Source: Paenibacillus_AM sp052180255 (GTDB lineage Bacteria > Bacillota > Bacilli > Paenibacillales > NBRC-103111). Taken from it: a stretch of 64,000 nucleotides of DNA. Location: the NCBI RefSeq assembly GCF_052180255.1, contig NZ_CP197466.1:1984001-2048000 (forward strand). The letters are read 5' to 3'. Position 1 is the first letter of the stretch. Each line of letters starts with the position of its first letter. Under the pieces are notes generated by a model, which had not been told where the DNA came from, did not search any database, and saw only the letters and a program-made list of their open reading frames with translations. Positions 25,823 through 34,493 of this stretch are shown here, piece by piece. The translations under genes were made by a program, and so were the position numbers.

Positions 25823-27183
25823 TAATCTAACGAGAGCGGTGGAGAATAGTTGAGATTGCTTGGTTGCTGTAGGTTAAGTGCATCATGTGGCATGGGGTAT
25901 TTCTTTTTAAAATACTCAGAAGACATGACAACAATTTTCGGAATCAGCATCTCATTGCGTATTTTTAACCGTTCCTTACCATCAGGATGCAAGACATATA
26001 ATAGCAATTTGAGATAACGTTTGGTGATTGAAGCGAACAAACCTTTGGGTAAATCATGTACTTTAAATCCAAGTTTCCTACTGCCACGGTGTATCATGGT
26101 AATGCCGTACAAGCCTTTGACATATTTGCATTCAATGTCGTTATAAATACGATCCATAAGCTCAGGTAGACCGGCTTGGATTTTATGAACCATTTGAACC
26201 GCGAGATGCATATTGGATCGACTATGAAGTGCTAAATCATACAACATGTGATTGTCAAAATGAATTTCAACGACTTGATCACCTGAGCGAATGTGTCCGC
26301 CTTCTTCGAAGTAGATGGTATCTCCACTGTAGGTTGTCACCCGATAATGAAATATCGACTTGCCTTGGTCGACCGCCTTAAACTGAAAGACAGTATGCCA
26401 AACTTTTTCCCAAACAAACCATGATTGGATGAGAAGTTTTTTGGATACTTTTAGTTTCATCTGTTCTTTCTCAACAACTCGCATCATCTCATCCACCCTG
26501 ACGTAAGTATATCCTTGGGCTAGTGTATGATCCATGAATGATTTCAGTGCACGTAACATGTACTTGGGAGCATCTGGCTCAGCGCCGAACGTATCCCCGC
26601 TATCATGCAGCAGCAAGATACTTCCTCTTTGAAGATTGCTAAGCATGCGCTGATAAATTTTGTCCTCACCACCGCGGCATCGCCAATCTTCTGACATGAC
26701 CGACCACAGCACAAATTTCACTGATTTAGGTAAGAAGAGGTCGAAGACATTGAACACACCCCATGGGGGTCGATAGTAAACGGGTCTCACACCCGTAATT
26801 TGTTCCACGCGGTCTGCCGTATCTCGTATTTGCTTACGAACTTTCCATGGGGCCATGAACGGATTGGCGAAATGCACGTAATTATGAATCCCGATTTGAT
26901 GACCTTCTTTGTGAATACGTTCAATTAATTCGGGATACTGAGCGGCCTTTTTCCCCAGAACAAAAAATGTGGCTTTTGCATTATTTTCTTTTAACAAATC
27001 TAATAACTCAGCCGTGTATTTCGGATCGGGTCCATCATCGAAAGTAAGTGCAATGCCACCGTCTTGATGGGTTGCGCCTTGATGGATCGAGCGATATCCG
27101 AATAAGCGAATAATTAGTGTAGGGATAATCGCATAAAAAGTGAAAACAAGTGCGGTTCCTATAATGTATCTACTCATTGGCAT
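25822..27183 (-). CDS. Polysaccharide deacetylase (NodB) fused to a YkoP-like domain
   Basis: This 453-residue protein has an N-terminal membrane anchor (about 5-25) and then a carbohydrate esterase 4 domain (about 42-235). Its motifs are TFDDGPDP, HNYVH, RPPWG and LLLHDSGD. The C-terminal half (about 245-430) resembles Bacillus YkoP, with RSGDQVVEIHFDN and the KGLYG and IHRGSRKLGF segments. CE4 enzymes remove acetyl groups from peptidoglycan or other glycans at the cell surface. It overlaps the upstream MFS gene by 14 bases, so the two are cotranscribed. The role of the YkoP part is unknown. Confidence 0.88.
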   Translation of the reverse strand: MPMSRYIIGTALVFTFYAIIPTLIIRLFGYRSIHQGATHQDGGIALTFDDGPDPKYTAELLDLLKENNAKATFFVLGKKAAQYPELIERIHKEGHQIGIHNYVHFANPFMAPWKVRKQIRDTADRVEQITGVRPVYYRPPWGVFNVFDLFLPKSVKFVLWSVMSEDWRCRGGEDKIYQRMLSNLQRGSILLLHDSGDTFGAEPDAPKYMLRALKSFMDHTLAQGYTYVRVDEMMRVVEKEQMKLKVSKKLLIQSWFVWEKVWHTVFQFKAVDQGKSIFHYRVTTYSGDTIYFEEGGHIRSGDQVVEIHFDNHMLYDLALHSRSNMHLAVQMVHKIQAGLPELMDRIYNDIECKYVKGLYGITMIHRGSRKLGFKVHDLPKGLFASITKRYLKLLLYVLHPDGKERLKIRNEMLIPKIVVMSSEYFKKKYPMPHDALNLQQPSNLNYSPPLSLD

Positions 27184-28414
27184 GATCTCTTTTCGTTAAA
27201 TTGTTTGGCTTAACGTCTTGGTAAAAGCGAGTGGATAAAACGAGATAGAAGATGGCGATACCTCCTAATAAGAGGGAACTAACTACTATAGTTAATGTAT
27301 CACTAAAATGCTGCGCAATCCATCCCCCAATAATCGGACCAATGATTACACCAATCCCTTCAATACTGGAAAAGAGTCCCCACCCCATACCTTGTTGCTC
27401 TTTAGGTACATGATGTGCAAGCAGTGCATTCCAAGATGGAAGTACGGCTGAGTATGATAATCCTATGAATCCAGCTAACAGAATAGAAGTGATTAAACTT
27501 CCGGAAAAGGTCAAACACATTAATCCTATGGAAAATCCGCCAAAACCGAGAACGAGAAACCATTTTTTCCCTAAGCGATCCGATAATTTACCCATAGGGA
27601 CGAGGAGAAGAACGGTCATCGCACCACCTGCCGTAAGTAAATATGAATACTGGGTGTAACTCAGTCCAAGTACATGAGATGCAAAGTTAGGCAGGATCGG
27701 GACAAGCATACCCGCAGCGGCAGTTTGAAGAATCATACCTGGTAGCATTAATTTCATTGTACGCAGTCGTTGCCATAATAGTTCAACCTGTTTACGCATG
27801 GGAAGTGATTTGGGAAGGGTAGCTCCTTCAAGCTTTGGCATCCATAGCGACAGGAAGGTACATACTCCCCAGAGCCCAACGAGAATCCAATATGTAAGCA
27901 CGAACCCTCGGTCAATGAATAGGTTGATGACAACGGGTCCAGATCCTAAGCCAATTAACCAGACAGTATATAGTGCACCCATTTGTTGTGCCCGGTTCTC
28001 TTCCGTTACACGCGTTAAGCAGACCAGCCATAACGGCGTAATCCCCACACCAAACAGAGCGGATGCGAGAACGAGGATCCATTCTTTAGAGGGATTGGAT
28101 AGGAGAACTAAACCGGCAAGTGAGATAATGAGACCGACGATGACGACAAGCTTCATAGAGAACCGATCCAAGAAGAAGCCTGCGAATAATTTCACAGCTG
28201 TATCGACGACATAATGGACAGAAACAGCAACGCCGATAATGGTGAGCGAAAAACCTAATTCTTTAACCCCGTATACGGGTAAAAATGAGACGAGAAATGC
28301 ACCTCTAACAAATTCAATAATAAATAGGAGAAGTGCAAGTAAAATAAACTCAGCTCGGAACGAGAATTTTTTGGAGCGTGTCATATAAGGGTAGTCCACC
28401 TTTCCGAAGAACAT
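27170..28414 (-). CDS. MFS transporter
   Basis: This 414-residue integral membrane protein has about twelve hydrophobic segments. Major facilitator features are visible in the loop between segments 2 and 3 (AGFFLDRF) and in the matching GKLSDRLGKKW in the second half. The N-terminus has AGGAAG close to ATG 28414. An alternative ATG at 28384 would remove ten residues. It overlaps the deacetylase gene downstream by 14 bases, suggesting shared work on a cell-envelope glycan or an exported compound. The substrate is unknown. Confidence 0.87.
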   Translation of the reverse strand: MFFGKVDYPYMTRSKKFSFRAEFILLALLLFIIEFVRGAFLVSFLPVYGVKELGFSLTIIGVAVSVHYVVDTAVKLFAGFFLDRFSMKLVVIVGLIISLAGLVLLSNPSKEWILVLASALFGVGITPLWLVCLTRVTEENRAQQMGALYTVWLIGLGSGPVVINLFIDRGFVLTYWILVGLWGVCTFLSLWMPKLEGATLPKSLPMRKQVELLWQRLRTMKLMLPGMILQTAAAGMLVPILPNFASHVLGLSYTQYSYLLTAGGAMTVLLLVPMGKLSDRLGKKWFLVLGFGGFSIGLMCLTFSGSLITSILLAGFIGLSYSAVLPSWNALLAHHVPKEQQGMGWGLFSSIEGIGVIIGPIIGGWIAQHFSDTLTIVVSSLLLGGIAIFYLVLSTRFYQDVKPNNLTKRDHANE

Positions 28415-28549
28415 TCACTTCTTCCTATTATGTGCAAAATTAGCCAGTCCCCTGATTTCCAAATGTTTCATTTTTAAGAGACCACTTCTTTTAGACGAAA
28501 TAATTCCTTTGAACCCTTCAATTTCATTGAAATCTGATAATTAAAAATA

Positions 28550-28580
28550 AGACGCAGCAGCTAAGTAGCTCCAACGTCTA
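28550..28580 (-). terminator. Terminator of the YerC-like gene
   Basis: On the minus strand AGACG and GAGCT pair with AGCT and CGTCT, followed by TATTTTTAATT. It lies about 12 bases after the stop codon. Confidence 0.65.
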
Positions 28581-28591
28581 ATTTGTGAAGC

Positions 28592-28882
28592 CTACATGCC
28601 AGTTCTCTCCAGTAGTGTCGAAATACTGCCGTTTCCTTCACTCAAGCAACGTTTAACGCGAGAGATGATGGCAGTGCTGGCGCCAGTATCTGCTTCAATC
28701 TCCAAGTAAGTTCGTCCTTGAAGCAGTAATTTGGCAACCTCGCAGCGCTGCGCCATCGATTGAATTTCCTTAAATGTACATAAGTCTTCAAAAAATGCGT
28801 AGCACTCATCCAGGTCTTTAACGGCAACAATGAGTTCAAACAATTGTTCAATAGAAGCATCATTCATTTTTTTGAGCGGCAT
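28592..28882 (-). CDS. yerC: YerC/YecD-type TrpR-like regulator
   Basis: This 96-residue helical DNA-binding protein matches Bacillus YerC. It has LFELIVAVKDLDECYAFFED, the AQRCEVAKLL segment and a helix-turn-helix around TYLEIEADTGASTAIISRVKRCL. Members are TrpR-fold proteins of unknown target. I place the start at ATG 28882 because it aligns with the family N-terminus; a TTG at 28930 and an ATG at 28867 are also possible, and none has a strong Shine-Dalgarno. It is divergent from the tyrosine degradation operon and could regulate it, though only position supports that. Confidence 0.8.
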   Translation of the reverse strand: MPLKKMNDASIEQLFELIVAVKDLDECYAFFEDLCTFKEIQSMAQRCEVAKLLLQGRTYLEIEADTGASTAIISRVKRCLSEGNGSISTLLERTGM

Positions 28883-29040
28883 AGGCCAATCACTCCAGAC
28901 GGAACTTAAGTCTACTATTTTCTTTGACAAAGAGGTAAGCGAATCCTTCTGTGATGTAACAAATAATTAAAAAAGTGGCAACATTCTTCATTGCAAAAAA
29001 GCGTCAATGGATTCCTGAGTGTCCGCGGTTGAGCGCGTTT

Positions 29041-29069
29041 TTGTCACCTTTAATGTTATGAAATATACT
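29041..29069 (+). promoter_or_regulatory. Promoter of the tyrosine degradation operon
   Basis: TTGTCA (29041-29046) and TATACT (29064-29069) are 17 bases apart, about 43 bases before the hppD start codon. No clear operator was seen. Confidence 0.6.
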
Positions 29070-29111
29070 GAATCTAGAAGTATTCCAATATATTGTAATG
29101 GAGGGTTATAT

Positions 29112-30227
29112 ATGCAAAAACAACAGTTGGCTGCGCACTCCGCGCAAGAAGTTTTTCCGATTCAGGATATTGATTACATTGAGTATTACGTCGGTAATGC
29201 AAAACAAACGATGTATTATTTTGTAAAAACATTCGGATTTCGTCCAATTGCATACTCGGGTCTTGAGACGGGCAATCGGGAGCAAGTATCTTACGTTTTG
29301 GAGCAAAATAAAATTCGTTTTGTCATTACAGGTTCATTGTCAGATCAACATCCAGTTGCAGCGTTTGTAAAATTGCATGGCGATGGAATCAAAGATATTG
29401 CACTTCGTGTACAAGATGTTGAAAAGGCTTACAACGATGCGATTGCGCGTGGTGGAATTGGGATCATGGAGCCAGTAACAACAGTAGATCCTGTGCATGG
29501 AACGGTGAAGAAAGCGATTATTGCAACTTATGGAGATACGATTCATACGTTGATCGAGCGTGATAACTACAATGGATTATTCTGGCCAGGATATGAGCCG
29601 ATCGAGCAAAATATCCCTTACGAAACAACAGGACTTATTGGTGTCGATCATGTTGTAGGAAATGTCGAATCGATGGAAGAATGGGTGTCCTATTATGAGA
29701 AAGTAATGGGCTTTAGTCAAATGATTCATTTTGATGATGAAGACATTAGTACAGAGTACTCGGCACTTATGTCCAAGGTCATGTTTAACGGAGGAAGAAT
29801 TAAGTTTCCTATTAATGAGCCTGCGAATGGAAAGCGGAAATCACAAATTCAAGAGTACTTGGAATATTACAATGGAGCGGGTGTTCAGCATCTTGCTCTA
29901 ATTACGGATGATATCGTGGCAACGGTTCGTTCACTAAAAGAAAATGGTGTAGATTTTCTAAGCACACCAGATTCCTATTATGAAATGTTAAGTGAGCGTG
30001 TCGGTCATATTGACGAAGACATCGCGAAATTGCAGGAACTGAAAATCCTCGTAGATCGTGATGATGAAGGATATTTGTTACAAATATTCACAAAACCAAT
30101 TGTTGATCGTCCAACCTTATTCTTCGAAATTATCCAGCGTAAAGGTGCAATTGGTTTTGGTGAAGGCAACTTTAAGGCATTATTCGAATCCATCGAGCGT
30201 GAGCAAGAGCGCCGCGGTAATCTATAA
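29112..30227 (+). CDS. hppD: 4-hydroxyphenylpyruvate dioxygenase
   Basis: This 371-residue non-haem iron enzyme converts 4-hydroxyphenylpyruvate to homogentisate, the first committed step of tyrosine breakdown. The iron ligands are H180 (VDHVV), H260 (VQHLA) and E339 (LFFEII), in two vicinal-oxygen-chelate domains. The C-terminal GFGEGNFKALFE signature is typical. ATG 29112 has GGAGGG upstream. A longer in-frame start at 29019 would place the coding region over the promoter and is rejected. It is the first gene of a collinear operon ending at 35597. Confidence 0.95.
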   Translation: MQKQQLAAHSAQEVFPIQDIDYIEYYVGNAKQTMYYFVKTFGFRPIAYSGLETGNREQVSYVLEQNKIRFVITGSLSDQHPVAAFVKLHGDGIKDIALRVQDVEKAYNDAIARGGIGIMEPVTTVDPVHGTVKKAIIATYGDTIHTLIERDNYNGLFWPGYEPIEQNIPYETTGLIGVDHVVGNVESMEEWVSYYEKVMGFSQMIHFDDEDISTEYSALMSKVMFNGGRIKFPINEPANGKRKSQIQEYLEYYNGAGVQHLALITDDIVATVRSLKENGVDFLSTPDSYYEMLSERVGHIDEDIAKLQELKILVDRDDEGYLLQIFTKPIVDRPTLFFEIIQRKGAIGFGEGNFKALFESIEREQERRGNL

Positions 30228-30265
30228 CACACTGCAGGACGAGGAACTAAAAGGAGAGATTACGC

Positions 30266-30877
30266 TTGATAATATCACCTAGTGATCTGGAATGGAAAGA
30301 TGCAAATAAATTAATGGTTGGCTCCATTTTACCTCGTCCGATTGCTTTCGTCTCAACAATGGATGAACAAGGAGTATCAAATCTGGCGCCATTTAGCTTC
30401 TTTACACCCATATGTGCAAGTCCAATGATGATCTGTTTCGCTCCTATGCTTCGGGGAACAGATGGGGTAAAAAAAGACACGCTGAGAAATATCGAGGCGA
30501 CGAAACAGTTCGTCGTGAACATTGTAAGCGAGAGTTTAGCTGGACCTGTGAATGAATGCGCGACAGAATATGCGCCTGAAGTTGATGAGTTTGAAGCGGC
30601 TGGTCTTACAAAAGCGGCAAGCGAGAAGGTTCGTCCCTACCGTGTACTTGAAAGTAAAATCCATCTGGAATGCGAGTTACATGAGTTGTTGTCGTTCGGT
30701 GATCAGCCTGGAGCTGGCAATCTTGTCATTGGTAAAGTCGTGCTCATACACATTAGCGATGAGCTCTATTACGATGGAAAGATTGATACGGTTAAGCTTA
30801 AACCGATTGGGCGGATGGCAGGGCAGGAGTATTCAAGAGCAAGCACAGATACGTTTATTTTGGAGAGAAAAAGGTAG
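30266..30877 (+). CDS. Flavin reductase family protein (FMN-binding)
   Basis: This 203-residue protein has the split-barrel flavin reductase fold. The N-terminal GSILPRPIAFVSTMDEQG and NLAPFSFFTPICASP segments bind FMN. Such proteins supply reduced flavin to monooxygenases or act as flavin-dependent oxidoreductases. The start is TTG with AAGGAGA upstream. It is cotranscribed between the dioxygenase and hydrolase genes of homogentisate breakdown. No flavin-dependent oxygenase lies in that operon, so its partner is not evident. A supporting role in ring oxidation or quinone reduction is conceivable. Confidence 0.88.
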   Translation: MIISPSDLEWKDANKLMVGSILPRPIAFVSTMDEQGVSNLAPFSFFTPICASPMMICFAPMLRGTDGVKKDTLRNIEATKQFVVNIVSESLAGPVNECATEYAPEVDEFEAAGLTKAASEKVRPYRVLESKIHLECELHELLSFGDQPGAGNLVIGKVVLIHISDELYYDGKIDTVKLKPIGRMAGQEYSRASTDTFILERKR

Positions 30878-30911
30878 TCTTGCGTTCGTGAAACAAAGAG
30901 AGGTTGATGAC

Positions 30912-31859
30912 ATGAAGTTTGTCACGTTTATGAATCATCAAGAGGAAGAACGCAGTGGTTGGCTTCATGATCGCTTTGTTGTAGATATGCAGGTATTAAG
31001 TAAAGGCCAATTACCGAGTCGGATGCTGGATTTCTTGCAGCATTCGGCTTTGTATATGCCCAGATTACTTGAGCTTGATCAGACACTTCAGGGTTTAGAT
31101 CTGAATGTGCTACAGCAAAAGCTGCCAGGCGCGATTTTCCATATTGATCAGATTAGATTGTGTGCACCCATACCGAAGCCGCCAAGTGTACGTGATTTCT
31201 ATGCGTTTGAGGAGCATGTGAAGACAGCGCGAAGCAGGCGAGGACTAGACATGATTCCGGAATGGTATGAAATTCCAGTTTTTTATTTTACAAATCATCA
31301 TGCCATTGTGGGACCTGATGCTGAGATTGAACGCCCTCTTAAGAGCAGAAAGCTGGATTATGAGTTGGAGATTGCTTGTATCATTGGAAAAGAAGGTCGA
31401 AATATCGCTGCAGAAGATGCAAATACGTATATTTTTGGATATTGCATCATGAATGATTGGAGTGCACGAGATATTCAGCAGCAAGAAGTTAAGGTTGGGC
31501 TTGGTCCTGCAAAAGGGAAAGATTTTGCAACGTCGCTTGGACCTTATCTTGTTACAAAAGAGGAACTCGAACCTTACCGACAAGGGGATCGGTATGATTT
31601 AGTCATGACTGCTCACGTAAACGGCAAGCAGTTATCTCAAGGGAATGCAAGGGAGATTTATTATAGCTTTGGGGAGCTAATTGCCAGGGCATCTGAGGAT
31701 GCGACATTGTATCCTGGGGATGTCATTGGCTCTGGAACAGTGGGTACAGGGTGCTTGCTAGAGCTGGGTGAGGAAGTTCACCGGTGGTTGGAACCCGATG
31801 ATCATGTTGAGCTTACAATAACAGGCTTAGGTAGTTTGCATAACAAAGTGAAGAAATGA
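30912..31859 (+). CDS. Fumarylacetoacetate hydrolase family protein
   Basis: This 315-residue FAH-family enzyme probably cleaves fumarylacetoacetate to fumarate and acetoacetate, the last ring-derived step of the pathway. Metal-binding residues lie in DYELEIACIIGKEGR and MNDWSARDIQ, and the C-terminal GSGTVGTGC is typical. It is the shorter bacterial FAH type rather than the eukaryote-like type of about 420 residues. ATG 30912 has AGAGAGG upstream. A much longer reading frame in the same phase runs back over the flavin reductase gene but is an artefact. It is 24 bases ahead of hmgA. Confidence 0.87.
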   Translation: MKFVTFMNHQEEERSGWLHDRFVVDMQVLSKGQLPSRMLDFLQHSALYMPRLLELDQTLQGLDLNVLQQKLPGAIFHIDQIRLCAPIPKPPSVRDFYAFEEHVKTARSRRGLDMIPEWYEIPVFYFTNHHAIVGPDAEIERPLKSRKLDYELEIACIIGKEGRNIAAEDANTYIFGYCIMNDWSARDIQQQEVKVGLGPAKGKDFATSLGPYLVTKEELEPYRQGDRYDLVMTAHVNGKQLSQGNAREIYYSFGELIARASEDATLYPGDVIGSGTVGTGCLLELGEEVHRWLEPDDHVELTITGLGSLHNKVKK

Positions 31860-31883
31860 TTAGGAAGAAGGGAGTATCTGAGA

Positions 31884-33044
31884 ATGACCTATTACCGTCA
31901 AATGGGTGAGATCCCGAAGAAAAGGCATACCACATTTCGCAAGGAAGATGGCTCATTGTATCGTGAGCAAGTAATGGGAACAAAGGGCTTTTCAGGTAAT
32001 CAGTCGATTCTGTATCATCACTATCCACCAACCGATGTAAGCCGAGCTGAACTTCACGCTAAAGTTGAGCATGCATACGAAGATCAGGGCGTCTTGCGCC
32101 ATCGTCATCTTTTAACAGGCGAGTGTACAGAAACTGGTGATGCGGTAGCAGGAAGGCATTATATGCTTGGGAATGAGGATATCATGATCGCTGTCGCCAA
32201 TCCAACCGAGGCAATGGATTATTATTATCGGAATAGTGATGGAGATGAGCTGCTGTTTGTCCATGCAGGGACAGGAAAAGTAGAAACGATGTTCGGTGCG
32301 CTTTACTATAAGCCAGGTGACTACATCATGATTCCAATTGGAACGATATATCGGGTGCTGCCTGATGCAGGTGAATCGAAGATGCTTGTTGTGGAGACGA
32401 ACAGCTGGATTACGACACCCAAGCGTTATCGGAATCAACAAGGACAACTTTTGGAGCATAGTCCGTTTTGCGAACGCGACTTCCATGGACCGGCAAACTT
32501 AGAGACACATGCCGAGTTAGGCGAATATGAAGTTCGAACGAAGTCAAGAGGATATGTGCATAAGCATATTTTTAATCATCATCCGCTTGATGTTGTAGGC
32601 TGGGATGGCTATTTGTATCCTTGGATCTTCAATATTAGTGATTTTGAACCGATTACAGGGCGTCTTCATATGCCGCCTCCGATTCATCAAACGTTTGAAG
32701 GCAATAACTTCGTTATATGCTCCTTTGTCCCGAGAATGTACGATTATCATCCGGATTCTATTCCAGCGCCTTATTTTCACAGCAATGTAGACAGTGATGA
32801 AGTGCTCTACTATGTGAGAGGCAACTTCATGAGCCGTAAGGGAGTAAAAGAGGGATCGATTACACTGCATCCATCTGGTATTCCGCATGGTCCACACCCA
32901 GGTAAGATTGAAGACAGCATTGGAAAAAAAGAAACATTAGAACTAGCCGTTATGATCGATACGTTCCGACCGCTTCATGTTGTGGAGAAGGCTCGGATCT
33001 ATGAGGATGGAAACTATATGTACAGCTGGATTGTGAAAGGTTAA
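31884..33044 (+). CDS. hmgA: Homogentisate 1,2-dioxygenase
   Basis: This 386-residue cupin-fold iron dioxygenase opens the ring of homogentisate to maleylacetoacetate. The C-terminal region carries the metal and substrate residues, with PPPIHQTFEG, PYFHSNVDSDEVLYYVRG and HPSGIPHGPHP. The length is somewhat below that of the eukaryotic enzyme but usual for bacterial ones. It is the fourth gene of the operon, after the FAH-family gene and before the CoA-transferase pair. The order and content leave little doubt about the pathway. Confidence 0.92.
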   Translation: MTYYRQMGEIPKKRHTTFRKEDGSLYREQVMGTKGFSGNQSILYHHYPPTDVSRAELHAKVEHAYEDQGVLRHRHLLTGECTETGDAVAGRHYMLGNEDIMIAVANPTEAMDYYYRNSDGDELLFVHAGTGKVETMFGALYYKPGDYIMIPIGTIYRVLPDAGESKMLVVETNSWITTPKRYRNQQGQLLEHSPFCERDFHGPANLETHAELGEYEVRTKSRGYVHKHIFNHHPLDVVGWDGYLYPWIFNISDFEPITGRLHMPPPIHQTFEGNNFVICSFVPRMYDYHPDSIPAPYFHSNVDSDEVLYYVRGNFMSRKGVKEGSITLHPSGIPHGPHPGKIEDSIGKKETLELAVMIDTFRPLHVVEKARIYEDGNYMYSWIVKG

Positions 33045-33082
33045 TAGAATCTCTTAAGGAGTAAATAAAGGGGGTGCTCAGC

Positions 33083-33817
33083 TTGAATCAAGGTAAGATC
33101 ATGAACTCTTGTGAGGCAGCGATTGCAGATATACAGGATGGGGCTACCTTAATTGTTGGGGGATTCGGGTTATGCGGCATCCCTGAGAAAAGTATCATGG
33201 CATTGCGGGATAAAGGTGTCAGAGATTTAACGATTGTAAGTAACAATTGCGGAGTGGACGATTGGGGCCTTGGCTTGTTACTTGCGAATAATCAGATTAA
33301 GAAGATGATCTCTTCCTATGTGGGGGAGAACAAGATCTTTGAGCAGCAATTTCTAAGCGGACAGCTGGAAGTGGAATTAGTTCCTCAAGGTACGCTTGCC
33401 GAGCGTATACGTGCTGGTGGAGCAGGTATTCCTGGTTTCTATACCGCAACAGGAGTAGGTACTGAGGTTGCCAAGGGGAAGGAACATAAAGAATTTAAGG
33501 GTCGAACTTACATCCTTGAAGAAGGAATTGTAGGCGATTTTTCGCTAGTGAAAGCCTGGAAGGCGGATACGCTTGGCAATTTGATCTATCGCAAGACGGC
33601 ACGTAATTTCAATCCAATTGCTGCAACAGCCGGGAGAATTACGATTGCTGAGGTTGAAGAAATTGTTGAAGCAGGTGAATTAAACCCAGACGATATCCAT
33701 ACACCAGGCATCTATGTACAGCGAGTGGTATTAGGTACGGAGTACGAGAAACGAATTGAACGGCGTACCGTATTGCCACGTGCTGTTGCAGTGGAGAGCG
33801 GAGGAGATACTATATGA
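33083..33817 (+). CDS. scoA: 3-oxoacid CoA-transferase subunit A
   Basis: This 244-residue alpha subunit of the succinyl-CoA:acetoacetate CoA-transferase type carries the GGFGLCGIPEKSI CoA-binding motif and the family NNCGVDDWGLG segment. It would activate the acetoacetate released by the FAH-family enzyme. I chose TTG 33083 because AAAGGGGG lies about eight bases upstream; the GTG at 33074 overlaps that site. It overlaps the subunit B start by four bases (ATGA), showing translational coupling. Confidence 0.9.
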   Translation: MNQGKIMNSCEAAIADIQDGATLIVGGFGLCGIPEKSIMALRDKGVRDLTIVSNNCGVDDWGLGLLLANNQIKKMISSYVGENKIFEQQFLSGQLEVELVPQGTLAERIRAGGAGIPGFYTATGVGTEVAKGKEHKEFKGRTYILEEGIVGDFSLVKAWKADTLGNLIYRKTARNFNPIAATAGRITIAEVEEIVEAGELNPDDIHTPGIYVQRVVLGTEYEKRIERRTVLPRAVAVESGGDTI

Positions 33818-34464
33818 GTCAAGATCGTCTTACTATCGTGAATCGGGCGGTACAGGAGATTAAGGATGGCATGTACGTAAACCTTGGGATTGGTATGCCG
33901 ACACTTATTGCCGGCTTAATTCCACCTTGCTATAATGTCATGCTCCAATCGGAGAATGGACTGCTTGGGATTGGGCCATATCCATTCGAGGGTAACGAAG
34001 ATCCTGATCTTATTAATGCTGGGAAGGAAACGGTAACGACGATGGTTGGCGGGTCTTATTTTGACAGTGCACAGTCCTTTGCAATGATTCGTGGGGGTCA
34101 TATTGATCTTGCGATTCTAGGTGGGATGGAAGTGTCTGAACAAGGTGACTTAGCGAATTGGATGATTCCGGGTAAGATGATTAAGGGTATGGGCGGTGCA
34201 ATGGATCTAGTAAGTGGCGCAAAGCGCATCATTGTTATCATGGAGCATGTGAATAAGCATGGGGAGTCGAAAATAAAACAATCGTGCACCTTACCACTAA
34301 CAGGAAGTAAAGTAGTGAACCGATTAATTACGGAACTTGCGGTTTTTGATTTTACACCAGAAGGTATGGTTTTGGTTGAAACTCAATTAGGGGTAACGTT
34401 GGAAGAGGTTAAAGAGCATACAGAAGCGAGCTTTACAGTTAGTCCAATCATTATTTACAATTAA
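33814..34464 (+). CDS. scoB: 3-oxoacid CoA-transferase subunit B
   Basis: This 216-residue beta subunit carries the catalytic glutamate, E47, in the SENGLLGIG motif that forms the glutamyl-CoA intermediate. The NLGIGMPTL segment is also diagnostic. Together with subunit A it makes acetoacetyl-CoA, which thiolase encoded elsewhere would split to acetyl-CoA. The length is usual for the family. Confidence 0.92.
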   Translation: MSQDRLTIVNRAVQEIKDGMYVNLGIGMPTLIAGLIPPCYNVMLQSENGLLGIGPYPFEGNEDPDLINAGKETVTTMVGGSYFDSAQSFAMIRGGHIDLAILGGMEVSEQGDLANWMIPGKMIKGMGGAMDLVSGAKRIIVIMEHVNKHGESKIKQSCTLPLTGSKVVNRLITELAVFDFTPEGMVLVETQLGVTLEEVKEHTEASFTVSPIIIYN

Positions 34465-34493
34465 TTCCAAATACGATCAGGAGGTTGTTCATT

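Noticed and set aside
27798..28214. 138-codon plus-strand open frame opposite the MFS gene
   Set aside because: It is antisense to the transporter gene and has low-complexity shadow composition.
29019..29111. Upstream extension of hppD
   Set aside because: It would cover the promoter at 29041-29069, has no ribosome binding site, and the family N-terminus fits the ATG at 29112.
30552..30911. Extension of the FAH-family gene upstream by 120 codons
   Set aside because: The stretch lies inside the flavin reductase coding region in another frame, has no family similarity, and the ATG at 30912 has a good ribosome binding site.
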